DNA of 64,000 nucleotides from Cornus controversa (taxonomy: Eukaryota; Streptophyta; Magnoliopsida; Cornales; Cornaceae), in the NCBI GenBank assembly GCA_026545225.1, contig CM048847.1, positions 11,030,501 to 11,094,500 of the forward strand, given 5' to 3'. The translations under genes were made by a program, and so were the position numbers. Position 1 is the stretch's first letter; the number at the start of each line of letters is the position of its first letter. Below are positions 45,261 to 56,950 of this stretch, piece by piece. Under the pieces are notes generated by a model. That model did no database searches. It saw nothing but the letters and a program-made list of their open reading frames with translations, and had not been told where the DNA came from.

Positions 45261-46870
45261 GAATAAAACAAAACTAAAACAAAGAAACTACTAAACACTA
45301 ACTAAACTACCCAACTCCACTTTCGTGGGAGAAACGATTGCATTTAGCATATGCAGCAACCCTTTAACCCCTAGGTTCCCCCTAGTGGACGAGTATAGTC
45401 TCGTGAGGGTTCCCAGAAATGTTACCCATAAACATTCAAAATTCTGTTTCAATCATTAATTCAAGAAGAAAATTACAATATATAGTTACAAACTTGCATT
45501 CAAGAATAATTTCAAACTTTTAAATTCCATAATTCAAATCAATGGTCCCCATGCATAATTCACAATAACATATCTCAAAATAACCAACTCTAGCTCCTTC
45601 GTGTAAAGTGAACTAGCAATCATCTCATGTAGCATAACCAAGCTTTGAATATATTAAGGCACATACCCCTTCAACTCACTAGCTCCCCTTATTGAAATCA
45701 TACTTCCCAACATGTATACATGACTTTTTCATTTTTTTTCATCATTCCTTTTTTTTTCATTGCTTTATTGGTTGTGCAATGTCTTGATCTATTAAGTTTT
45801 CTAAAAGATTCATGTAGCAGGCTTTCAGTCAGTGACTCCCAAACCAGATGGCTTTAGGGCACTAGGCTTTAAGATACCCCGAAGACCTAATTACTCGAAT
45901 CAGTCAAGCTACAAATCAAGACAATCAATGCTCATCTTTTCTCACCCTTTCACTTTTGACGCGAACACTCCGTGCTTCCTGAGGCATAGATGCCCGGTTA
46001 CTCATGAAGAAGATCAAATTGATTTGCTTATTCATCACTTTTTTTTCTTTCTTTTTCTTTTTCATTGAAGTCAAGTAAAACACATTATCGGTACTCATTC
46101 TCAAGAGATACTAATTAATATCAAGCATATGTAACTTAATAACTCAAAACCAAAGTTTATACCCCATAAGACTATGCTAGTGTGTCTGTGTATGTAAGGA
46201 AACTAAAATTAATCACTTCAAAACATGTCATTGCAAACCATGATTAAAACCACTTAATTCAACCCATAGTTTTCAAGAATTTAAAACATACTCAAAAATT
46301 GTAAGTTAAGCACCTACATAAGGTATTAATCCTTTGAATAATGTCAAAACATTCTATCTAAAAACAAAACAAAAGAAAATAAAAAAAAATAAATTAAGAA
46401 AATAAAATAAAATCCTAATACAAAAAGAATTTCACACAAATTTCTCCCCATATTGCAATAAAGCACACAAATAGGCATCGCCTCACCCCCAAACTTAAAT
46501 TGTACATTGTCCTCAATGTACACCCAATTAAAGCATAGAGAAGAATAAGAACGATGTTACCAGGACCAAGGAGTAGTGGCAAGAAAATAGAGCACACCAA
46601 GTTGTAAGAAGGCAATACAAGCACACCCCCAAACTTGGATGTTAAAACTTGTCAAAATAGACCACTATACCCCAAAGATCAAGTGAAATAGTATGTGTGA
46701 AAATAAATAGGAAAGAGAAAATTTCTAAAAAAATAAAATATTTTTTTTTTCATTTTTTATTTTTTTTAATAAATAAAAAATTTAACTACAAAAAAAATAA
46801 AAATAAAAATAGTAAAAACTAAAATAAAAACTAAAAATAAAATAAAATACAAAAGATGGTTACTTTCCTG
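45261..46870 (-). other. E4 3' non-coding region
   Basis: No supported gene. It contains two further AAGTTTGGGGG tracts (about 46485 and 46624), T-rich runs (45735-45765 and 46738-46770) and a long A-rich low-complexity stretch (46770-46850). It aligns with the same region of E5 and E6. Confidence 0.75.
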
Positions 46871-48094
46871 TCAAGGGTGTGGTGGTGACTGAGCATCTGG
46901 ATCCAAGTTCGTTTGGCGCATCAGTGCACGCAACATCCTCCTCATCTCTAGTTGCTCTTGGCGAGTGTCATGAAAGTGATCCGCCATCTCTGTCCTCATT
47001 GCTCCAAACTGTGTGGATACCTCTGTCTGTAGAGTGCCAAACTGGGCTGTCAACCCAGCAAGCTGCCCCTCTAAATACTGAGAATCATGGCCACCAGCTT
47101 GTGCATGCACCTCCTCTTCCTCTGCCTCCATCTCCTCAGGATCTTCCACCGGTGGTGGTATATCTACATGCTCTCCTCCATGAGCCAACCGAGATACTTC
47201 ACCAGGCGCCGCTATGACTCTCTGATGCATATGAGATTGGCTCAAATTTCAGTCATGCGTGCCATAATGGAGATCACGTGGAAAGGCAAGCTCGTCCTCA
47301 TGGACTACATACCCCTGTGCCACAAGCAAACTGATGAATAATAGTAGGGAATGGGAACTCCCAGTCACTTGCACTGTCTGGTGCCTTGGCTACAACCTTG
47401 GAATAGAACTTCTCCATCTGGCCCTAGACAATCTGTGGGAATGACAATCAATGCCCAAAATGTATGACATATAAAGCTTGAGGAACTCTTGACGTCTCTC
47501 GGTCTTATGTCCAATTGGACATACATTCTTGAGTAGAACAGCATCAAGGAACCATAAATGATTTGGCATTGAAGACTTGGAAGCTGCATTCTTTTTTGGC
47601 CCGAAAAACTGATTAGCACACAAACGTGCAACCAAATTACCCACTGACAAATCGTCGGGTAGAGGAGTATAGATATGAGATAAATCATCTGGGCACTCAT
47701 GAGGACAACCCATGGCAATGGCAATGGATGACATGTCTACTCGAACTATTGTTCCATCTATTGAAGAAGTAAGCACATCCCGCTCATCAGGTGTTGGCAT
47801 TAAGTTATGATAAAATACCTTGACAAGCCTCGGGTAAATAGTAGACGAGAGTGGAACAAAAATGGATACCGACCGACGACGATGGATGTCAAAAATCTCC
47901 CATCGTGTCTCGGGAAACATACCATAGAGTTCGGTGATGTCAAACGTGGTTTCAAAGTTCAAAGCCCTTGGATGCCATCTCTCTTGAATACCTTCTCGGC
48001 GAGATCGTGAAGAACCTGTGGTCAGATCATGCCTCGCTAGGTGAGGATTACGTGAACTTGAAGCACCTTGGTGACTTGCTCTCTTTGGTGCCAT
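46871..48094 (-). pseudogene. Athila-type extra ORF downstream of pol (E4)
   Basis: Minus-strand pieces: an N-terminal part (MAPKRASHQGASSSRNPHL, then a globular segment with FDITELYGMFPETRWEIFDI, YPRLVKVFYHNLMPT, IDGTIVRVDMSSIAIAMGCP and LVARLCANQFFGPKK) and a C-terminal part rich in acid residues followed by a predicted coiled coil (LAGLTAQFGTLQTEVSTQFG through RQEQLEMRRMLRALMRQ). This resembles the putative plant transposon protein family found 3' of pol in Athila elements, in the place once called env-like. I see no signal peptide or clear membrane span. The function is unknown. It is present only in E4 here. Fossil. Confidence 0.65.
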
Positions 48095-48540
48095 AGAAGT
48101 AGAAAAAGTGTGGTTGAGGAATTAAATCGAACACTTGGCATGCACAATTAACTTGTAACCTTCAACCTCCTCTTTTCGGCAATTTTTCCACCCAAATCGA
48201 GCAAGTAATTACATCAAATTGATCCCCCAAACTTGGTCTTCAAAAGCCCTCAAAAAGAATTGCACAATTTCACCAAAGAAAAACTTCACTTACTTTGATG
48301 TTGAACTTGAAAAAGTGAGAGCTTCCTTTGAGAACTAGTGATTCTTGATTCGGTTTTGATGTTGATGATGATGATGATCAATGTTGAATTCTTGTTTAAT
48401 AATCACCAATTGAAGAAATTAATTTTCCGATTGAAGTAGGACTTGAATTGGAGCTCAAAGAGGTAAAAGATGCAAGTAGTAGCAACAAAAGGAGGAGAGG
48501 TGGCTTTTATAGGCCTTAAAAATTCGGGCAGCCCCTCCAT

Positions 48541-48745
48541 GGGCCTGGGCGATCGATCCCCCCTAGGGTGGGAGATCGATCGCCCACCTGCTGGTGGGGA
48601 TCTTCAAGAAATAACATGGGGCGATCGATCCCCCTTGGCTGGGGCGATCGATCCCCCCCTGGATGCCTGTTGGACCCTCCATCGCCTAAGGTCGACCGGG
48701 ACTTGGTATTTTTGAGTCTCCATCGCCCAAGGTCGACCGAGAGCA
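48541..48745 (-). repeat. GATCGATC palindrome array (E4)
   Basis: Four GGCGATCGATCCCCC or GATCGATCGCCC sites at about 48549, 48573, 48619 and 48643, then two CATCGCC(C/T)AAGGTCGACC sites at about 48680 and 48721. Equivalent arrays lie in E5 (43671-43710 with 54435-54600) and E6 (60400-60543) with similar spacing. It lies between the integrase and the extra ORF. Confidence 0.85.
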
Positions 48746-48999
48746 CGATTTTTCACCCGTCTTGAGTCCAAATACCTCGGTACACCTCTTGGCATCCTCC
48801 GGAAGTAACTTATACATCAAAAACTCAAAGAAAAAATATTAAAACGCAACTAGAATTGAAAGAAAACTTAAGAAAACTAAAACTAAAAATTAAAATCAAA
48901 GAAAACTAAAGCAAATAAAGTATAGAAATACATACAAAACCTACAATTTAACGTCCATAGGGGATGATCAATTCTCCGAAGGGATTAAGTTGGATAGAC

Positions 49000-50260
49000 G
49001 GGATCCGTCAAGTCGACGGACTCTACGTCTCTTCTTGGCACACATCCTTCCACACAATGTTTCAACCTTTACCCATTAAATTTCATCAAAGTATTATCTC
49101 GAAAGCTTCGAATTTCCACAGCACCATGAGGAAAAACTGAAATCACTTGGAATGGTCCATCCCATCTTGAACGCAATTTTTCGGGAAACAACCGAAGTTT
49201 TGAATTGAAGAGCCATACCTTATCTCCTGGAGAGAAAGACTTCCATGAGATATGTCGATCATGAAACGCCTTCGTCCTCTCTTTGTAAATTCATGAACTT
49301 TCATAAGCATCACATCTAAACTCCTCTAATTCATTTAATTGCAACTTTCTCTCTTCCCCAGCTCTTTTTGCATCAAAATTGAATTTTAGAATTGCCCAGA
49401 GTGCCTTATGCTCGATCTCTACTACAAGATGACATGTTTTCCCATACACTAACCGATATGGTGACATACCAATAGGAGTCTTGTAAGCAGTCCGATATGC
49501 CTATAGTGCCTCACTCAGTCGCAATGACCAATCTCTTCTATCCGGTCTCACTGTCTTTTCGAGAATATGCTTAATTTCTCGATTGGACAGCTCTACTTGC
49601 CCACTTGTTTGAGGATGATAAGGTGTTGCCACCTTATGTGTCACTGAATATTTAACAAGCAAACCTCTCAAGAATTTATTGCTAAAGTGAGAACCACCAT
49701 CACTGATCAAGGCCCGAGGAATTCTGAATCGACTAAGACTGTTCTCATGCATGAATTTGATTACCACCTTGTGATCATTAGTTCGAGTTGCAATGGCCTC
49801 CACCCATTTGGAAACATAATCCACACCAACTAGAATGTATTCGTAGCCAAAAGAAGGTGGAAAGGGTCCCATAAAATCAATCCCCTAAACATCAAAAATT
49901 TCAACCACCAGAATGGGGCTCATTGGCATCATATCACGCCTCGACATTGAACCCAATCTTTGACAACGATCACAAGTCTTACAAAAAACATATGTATCTT
50001 GAAACAGAGAAGGCCAAAAGAATCCACATTGAAGTACCTTTGCTACTGTCTTCCTTGCACTGAAGTGGCTTCCACATGCCAATGAGTGGCAGAACTTGAG
50101 AATATCTTGAAACTCATGGTCTGGGACATATCGTCGAATAATCTGATCTAGACAATATTTAAATAACTCTAGATCCTCCCAAAAGTAATGATGAACTTTA
50201 GAGAAGAATCGATCACGTTCTCGCTTAGTCCAGTCTCTTGGCACTTTTCCCGTGACTAAA
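49000..50260 (-). pseudogene. Athila-type integrase remnant (E4)
   Basis: Minus-strand pieces: the zinc-binding segment (FCHSLACGSHFSARKTVAKV, then FCKTCDRCQRLGSMSRRDMM) with H-H-C-C ligands visible, the catalytic core [23 protein letters not shown] and [13 protein letters not shown], which show all three acidic residues (D, D, E), and a C-terminal part running to about 49000 with [20 protein letters not shown]. This is the usual Athila integrase layout without a chromodomain. Upstream it connects to the protease-side sequence with no RT in view. Fossil. Confidence 0.9.
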
Positions 50261-50559
50261 TAATTCACTATATCTGCATACCATGGTGTGGAGTTGTTGG
50301 ATACTCCAAACAATTGCTCACTCTGAGAAATTTTGGAAGGTGTAGTGTATACAGAATTTACCACCATGGTAGAAATTTGATCTACAAATATTTTCTTTTC
50401 CTTCTGTTTGTCTTGCACCTTTATTTCATCTGTAGCTTCAGACACATCCTCAGAATCCATGAAAAAAACATCAGTCTGATCTGGAGGATTCTCAACAGCA
50501 TTAAAAATATTAAGCTTAACCTTCATGTTGCCAAATGAAATATCCATGATCCCCGACCT

Positions 50560-50860
50560 ACAATTTATGCAAGCATTAGCAGTAGCTAAGAAAGGTCAAC
50601 CCAGGATCACTGGAATGTGCCTCTTTGGATTGTGAACTGGCTCAGTGTCAAGTACAATGAAATCCACAGGAAAGTAGAATTTATCCACTTTAATGAGCAC
50701 ATCTTCTATAATTCCTCGGAGTTGCTTTGTTGATCTGTCTACAAATTGCAATACCACCGAGGTAGGCTTCAATTCTCCCAAGCCCAATTGTAAGTAGACT
50801 GAATAGGATAGCAAATTCACACTTGCACCCAAATCAAGAAGAGCTTTATCCACATGGTGC
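50560..50860 (-). pseudogene. Aspartic protease remnant (E4)
   Basis: Minus strand MDKALLDLGASVNLLSYSVY (catalytic D-x-G-A segment in the Athila variant), LGLGELKPTSVVLQ and FPVDFIVLDTEP, ending RHIPVILG. It fits the Athila protease, which follows gag. Confidence 0.88.
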
Positions 50861-51144
50861 TCCCCAATAATGCATGAGATAGTTGGAGCACCAGGATCTT
50901 TGTACTTAGGAGGAGTACACTGCTAAATTGTTGAACTTACTTGTTGTGGCAGCATCACTTTCTTTGGCACATGGCTTTTAGAACGCCTTTTCTAAGTGCA
51001 GAAGTCCTTCAAGAATTTAGCATAAGGAGGAATTTGCTTGATGGCATCAAGGAGTGGCAAATTAATCTTCACTTGTCGAAACACCTCCATCATGTCATGC
51101 AGCTTATCCCTTTGCTTCCCCAATTTAGATGCTTTAAGAAAACG

Positions 51145-52653
51145 TTATGGGAAAGGAGCCTTAGGCTCATAAGAAATTTCATCATTTGGACTTGTGGTCA
51201 CTTTTTCTTTTTCTTTCTTCTCACTCACCTTATTGTCAATTATTTTCCCACTTCTCAAAGTGGTAATAGCTTGGACTTGCTCATGGTGTGGGTTGCTTGT
51301 GGAAGCTTGCATCCCACTTGGATTAGCAATTGGTTGACTAGGGAGCTTCCCTTCTTCTCTTCTACTCAATGAAGTAGCAAGTTGTCCAAACTGAGATTCC
51401 AGTTTGACAATGGATTGAGAATGTGAGTGCACTAGCTGAATTGTAGATTATACTGTTGCTGCAGTAGCTTGTACTGGCTCTATAAGTGAGTCAAGCTTGT
51501 CAAATTTAGACAAGGTAAGTGTCAGCTTGTCTTCAATAGCAGAAATTCTTTGGGCCATAGGACTTTGTATTTGATATTGTTGTTGAGGCACAAAAGTCCT
51601 AGGTTGATATGATGGTTGCATTGCTGCCCCTTGATTACTGTAAGAAAAACCAGGATGATTCCTCCATGTGGGATTATAAGTATTACCTCATGGAGGGTTC
51701 ATTGGTCTAGTGAATGTAGCTTGAACTTGCTCATGTTGAATCTCAGAAAATTGCCCCAACGAAGGACAATTGCTCACATTATGCATAGGACTAGAGCAAA
51801 ATTCACAACGGCCTAGCAATGAAGAATTTGAAGTAGAAGGAGTTTGATTGGTAGCCATAATTGCTGCTACCTTCTTTGCAATTAAATCAATGTCGGTTGG
51901 CATAACTTCTGAAGCACCAACCTCAAAAATCCCATCAGTCTTCCTTGTAGTGGCAGGTCTGCTAGAACGAGTAGAGGACACATGTTGTAGAGAGTTGTCA
52001 CTAAGATTTTCAAATATGGTCCATGCCTCTTCTTCACTTTTCAACATAAAAGTACCTCCACATGACGCATCAACCATCTGTCTGTTGGCTTCTGTCAGCC
52101 CTTCATGAAAACTCTGCACTAGTTGCCACTTAGGAACTTGATGATGGGGACACTTCCTAAGAAGGTCCTTGAATCTTTCCCATGTCTCATAGAATTATTC
52201 CCCCTCATGTTGGGAGAAACCAGTGATAGCACGTCTAAACTGATTGGTCTTCCCTATCGGAAAATACTTCTTGAGAAACTCATGTTGCATCTGAGTCCAA
52301 GTCGTGATAGAACCTGCTGGTAGAGAGTTGAACCAATACTTTGCTTCGTCTTTCTGAGAGAATGGAAAAAGTCTCATTCTAAAAGCATCTTCAGAGAAGT
52401 TGTGAATTTTTGTAGTTGAGCACACTTCAATGAAGTCATCCAGATGCTTGTAAGGGTCTTCTTGAGTCAGCCCAAAATAAGATGGTAGTATCTGAATAAT
52501 GCTGGACTTGATCTCATAATTCTGTGCTGTGACATTAGGCAGTTGAAAACCCGCTGGTGAGGTATATCTCTCAGGAACATAGTAGTCCCTCAGCAATCTA
52601 ACTCTTTCTCCATTAGCATTAGGAACAAGGTTGTTATTCCTCTCTTCAGCCAT
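51145..52653 (-). pseudogene. Athila-type gag remnant (E4)
   Basis: The N-terminal part MAEERNNNLVPNANGERVRL leads into the Retrotrans_gag-type capsid (PSYFGLTQEDPYKHLDDFIE, RLFPFSQKDEAKYWFNSLPA, FLKKYFPIGKTNQFRRAI), then ESFHEGLT-type sequence, a CEFCSSPMHNVSNC zinc knuckle (CX2CX4HX4C) and a coiled-coil/linker segment SIVKLESQFGQLATSLSRRE. The start is chosen by the conserved MAEE and the leader upstream. Broken, fossil. Confidence 0.9.
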
Positions 52654-52902
52654 GTCTTCAAGTAATTCTTCCTCTTACACAATGGTATCAACAGGTATGT
52701 TCCTCTGTTGTCTAAGAGTACGTTCAGGCTCAGGATCAAGAGGTATCAAAGGATTAGCTACAGAACGACGACCTTGCATATATTAGCAAAAAACACCTGA
52801 AAATAAAACAAAAACAAAATTAAAAACAAAATAAAGAAAATTTCCTAAACTAAAAATCCAATTAAAATTAATTCTGTAAAATCCAATCAATCAAATAGAT
52901 AA

Positions 52903-52920
52903 TCCCCGGCAACGACGCCA
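52903..52920 (-). other. Primer-binding site of E4 (Asp-tRNA type)
   Basis: The minus strand reads TGGCGTCGTTGCCGGGGA five bases from the LTR end. This closely matches the complement of plant tRNA-Asp 3' ends (TGGCGCCGTTGCCGGGGA), the primer typical of Athila elements. Confidence 0.9.
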
Positions 52921-52925
52921 AAAAT

Positions 52926-54434
52926 TGATTCGTGTGTGAGTGACTCAAAAAGTATATCAATTAAAAATTTCCACACTTCGCAATAAAACGAATTCCTTAC
53001 AGAATGGGGCTATCGAAAGGGGTATCGTACCTCAGGGATTATGGTCTGATAAGTTGGAATACGGAATTAATTCTAACTAAATTTATAAGAAAAGAATTCT
53101 AATTTTTAAACTAAATTAATTAAAAAGAAAAATAAAATAAATCAAAGTAAACAGATAGTGAAGATAATATGAGAGAAATCTAGGGTGTTTGACTTCACCA
53201 CTAACTCCACAATCAATGGTCAATTGAATTAACTATAGGGGAATTACATCATGCATAAGTGGTGTCGATGGCTACAAGCTCACCTTCATCCGTCAAGAAG
53301 ATAACATATGATTAAGGCTAAGCCATGGACTATCTTCGATTGGCATGGGCCATCTGTCTAACTACTCTAATCTAGGGTGCAGTATGGTTCATCTTCTCTA
53401 GGCATAATCCATCAAAGCACTTAACAATATATTCAGTAATTACCATTGTGTAATAATCGCTCTCATAATCATAGAAAACAAGAGAGATTGAGTTCAATAA
53501 CAACAACTAAATATCTAAGACAAGATAAGAAATCATTGAGATTGAATTTACAAGACTTTTATTCCTCAATTCTATAATAAGAATCCTCTTAATTACACAA
53601 TCTATGCATGTATATAAAGGTCCCCAATAATTAAAACAATCAAACCATTGATGCTTTGTTAGGGCTACATCAAAACCCTAGTGGATGAACTAGTCGCTCA
53701 TCGTAGAAGAAGAAGCTTCAACTATGGAGGAAGAAGGCATCATCTTTATAACTTCTGCGTATGACTTCGTTCTCCAATGGCTCTACAAATATGTTTCTGT
53801 TCTCTTCTCAGCCCTCTCAGACTCTCTAATCTCTCTAATCTCCCCTCTCAATTCAGCCTCTTATTCTTCACTTTATTCCCCAAGAGAATACACCAAAGTC
53901 CTAATCCAATTAGGAATAAATTAGGGTTTCCTGCAGCACTAATCAGGTGGATTTTTTCTGCTGACTTCGGCCCAACTTTTGACCCACTAGAAGTCCGATT
54001 TACGGAATTTTTGTGAAATACAAAAGTGTGCAGAATCAAATTTCGTTCAACCTTATGTGAAAATAATGTCAATTTGAGGCTCAGAAATAAGACTTCTGTT
54101 TCGTTTTCCAAAACGGGATTAAGACTGTATTATGCGCAAATTTGGGCTTCAGGCCTGAAACCTTCTTAAGCAGTTGTAATTCTCTTAGACCTCTTTCTTT
54201 GGCTGATTTGAGTTGAAATAAATGGTTGAATGATTCTCTTTGATGTAGGCTTCATCTAACCATCTTGGATGTCTTCTTTAAAAGCCCAAATGCTTGGTTT
54301 TAACTGAAATAATCATTAAGGCCCTGAAAATACAGAAAACACTAAAACGAAGTAAAATAATAAAATAATCTATCACTAAGAGAATAAAATACATAAGTTA
54401 AGAGGCTAGAATGCGTAACATTCAACGCCTATCA
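52926..54434 (-). repeat. Athila LTR L3 (5' LTR of E4)
   Basis: Matches L2 throughout, starts TGATTCGTGTG and ends CCTATCA before the target duplication TCGCC. Confidence 0.93.
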
Positions 54435-56950
54435 TCGCCCAGCTGCTTGCTGTGTCTACATGGAAAAATATTGGGGCGATCCATTCCCCTCCAAAGGGGC
54501 GATCGATCCCCCTGTTGGGAGCTCTTCGGGCCTCTATCGCCCAGGGCCAACCGGGAAGGGTATTTTCACTGTGTCTACCGCCCAAAGTCAATCGAGACCT
54601 CTATTTTTCACCCATTTTGAGTCCAAATACCTCGGTACACCTCTTGACATCCCCCGGAAGCAACTTATACTTCAGAAACTCAAAGAAAACACATTAAAAC
54701 ACAACTAATAATGGAAGAAAAATAAAGAAAAACATAAACTAAAAATAATAAAATAAACTAAAATAAAAATAAAAGAATACTAAAGAAATTAAAGGATAGA
54801 AATACATACAAATCCTATAATTTAACGTCTGTAGGTGACGGTCATCGACTTCAATTGAAAGTTTACCCAATGCCACATCTCTTGAGGAGATTTAATTTCG
54901 TCCCTCCTATATGATCCTCACCTCCTTGTGCTAAACTCAAGGTAATCGGAATGGTCTCATTGGCTTCTAAAAACATATCTATCTGCCTTGACGGAACATG
55001 TTTCAATTTTACCCATGGAGGAGACTCTAATGATGGCATCGGAGGAGTGCTAGAAAGAATAGGCAATGGCTTAATCGTAATCCTCCAAGGTGGAGTATTT
55101 TCCATGGCTACTACATCGAGTAAATCATTCACCCCCTTAATGGACTTCTCAACATCATGTGATAGAACAACTGAATCAACTTCTTCAACATAATCATCGA
55201 AGTCATCCATGAAGAAACAATCACTCTCATCTCGAGGATGTTGAATGACATTAAAAGTATTCAATTTCATCTTAGGCTCATGAGAAATTTCAGCATTAGG
55301 ACTCTTGAGCACTTCTTCTTCTTCCTTCTCTCCCACCTTTTTATCATTTAATTTTTGACTTCTCAAACTGGTGATGGCTTGATTCTGCTCATAGTGTGGG
55401 TTACTTGAAGAAGAAATATTATTGAGGACATGAATCCCTGTTGGGTTGGCAACTGGTTGGCTTGGTAGTTTCCCCTCCTCTCTTCAACTTAAGGTATTGA
55501 CAAGTTGTCCAAACTGAGATTCCAGTTTTGCAATCAACTGAGAGTGAGAGTGAACCAATTGAGCAGTGGATTGAACTGTTGCTGTAGTGGCTTGCACTGT
55601 CTCTACAATAGAGTCAAGATTCTCAAGTTTTGTTAGGACAATTGTCATCTTGTCCTCAATAACTGAATACCTCTGTAGCATAGGAACTTGTTCTTGATAT
55701 GATTGTGAAGGCACAAAGTTTTGAGGTAGAAAAGTGGGCTGAATTGCTGCCCCTTGCTCTTGTGGAAGATCAAAAATTTATCCAAGTGAAGGACAATTAT
55801 TCACATGGTGCATAGGACTCGAGCAAAAATCACATGGCTCAAAAATAAGAGTATAAGAATATTGATTAGGAACATGACCAGCCGCCATGAGTTGCACCAC
55901 TCTCTGTGCCACAACATCCACAATGGTAAACATAGCATCTGCAGAACAAATCTCAAAAATATCATCTGCCTTCCTTGAATGGGTTGGTCTGCTTGAACGA
56001 GATGAAGACACATATTGTAAAGAATTATCACTGAGATTCTCGAACAAAGTCCATGCTTCATCTTCACTTTTTAACATAAAAGTGCCCCCACATGATGCAT
56101 CCATCATCTGTCTGTTACCTTCTGTCAGCCCCTCATAGAAACACTACACTAACTGCCACTTTGGAACTTAGTGATGAGGACACTTCCTAAGAAGGTCCTT
56201 GAATCTCTCCCATGTCTCATAGAATTGTTCCCCCTCAAATTGAGAGAAACCAGTGATAGCTCGTCTGAATTGATTGGTCCTCCCTATCGGAAAATATTTC
56301 TTCAAGAACTCATGTTACATTTGAGTCCATGTAGTGATAAAGCTCACCGGTAGAGATCTGAACCAATACTTGGCCTTCTCCTTTAGAGAGAATGGAAAGA
56401 GTCGTATCCGAAAATCATCTTCAGAGAAGTAGTGAATTTTTGTAAATGAGCAAACTTCTATAAATTCATCCAAGTGCTTGTACAGATCCTCATCAGTTAG
56501 CCCAAAGTAGGATGGCAACATCTGAATGATACTGGGCTTTATCTCATAGTTCTGTGTTGTGACATTAGGCAATTGAAAATCGCTTTTTTCACAACAGCAT
56601 TAGGCACAATATTGTTGTCCTCATTATTACAATGCACACCAGCCATGGCATCAATATTCTCTTTTCTCGCTCAATGGTATGGTGATTGAAGTACCGGAAA
56701 AAAAAAATTAAAAAAAAATTAGATTAGTAGCAAAAATAAAAATTCTAAACTAAAAAAAATAAAAAATAAAATAAAATAAAAAATAAAACAAATTAGTACT
56801 AGAAAAGAAAGAAAAAAAATTAAAATGAAATAAAATAAAATAAATTAAAAGAAAAATATAAAAAAAATTCATAAACTAAAAATTCAATTAGAACTAATTC
56901 TAAAAATCTAAACAATCAAATAGACAGTCCCCGGCAACAGTGCCAAAAAT
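54435..56950 (-). pseudogene. E5 internal region, right part: palindromes and gag remnants
   Basis: 54435-54600 continues the GATCGATC palindrome array cut by E4. Gag pieces are readable on the minus strand: capsid (PSYFGLTDEDLYKHLDEFIE, RLFPFSLKEKAKYWFRSLPV; 56315-56572), MMDASCGGTFMLKSEDEAWT and the knuckle CDFCSSPMHHVNNC (55778-56107), and coiled coil LAKLESQFGQL-like (55484-55714). Next comes an acidic segment with DESDCFFMDDFDDYVEEVDS (54863-55366) that ends near RQIDMFLEANETIPITLSLA. No protease, RT or integrase is recognised, so E5 looks like a gag-only non-autonomous Athila derivative. Fossil. The leader (56600-56925) is A-rich. Confidence 0.82.
56928..56945 (-). other. Primer-binding site of E5 (Asp-tRNA type)
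   Basis: The minus strand reads TGGCACTGTTGCCGGGGA just inside LTR L4, a slightly diverged version of the E4 site. Confidence 0.88.

Larger units (their letters stand above)
43711..54434 (-). mobile_element. Athila-type element E4, 10.7 kb, target duplication TCGCC
   Basis: Bounded by LTRs of 1512 bp (43711-45222) and 1509 bp (52926-54434) and by a perfect five-base target duplication TCGCC (43706-43710 and 54435-54439). Parts in order on the minus strand: primer-binding site of Asp-tRNA type, gag, protease, integrase, palindrome array, extra ORF, polypurine tract. No RT domain is seen. The LTRs differ by eleven substitutions and one 2 bp gap over the first ~245 aligned bases by eye, suggesting an age of a few million years under usual plant rates. 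It is broken, with a modest number of breaks, and is the best-preserved element in the window. Confidence 0.92.

Noticed and set aside
48470-48795. Open frames with repeated G-D-R-S-P peptide
   Set aside because: The peptide repeats are produced by the GATCGATC palindromes read in several frames on both strands. No other protein feature.
50941-51372. 143-residue open frame on the + strand
   Set aside because: Antisense shadow of the E4 gag/linker, with no domain of its own.
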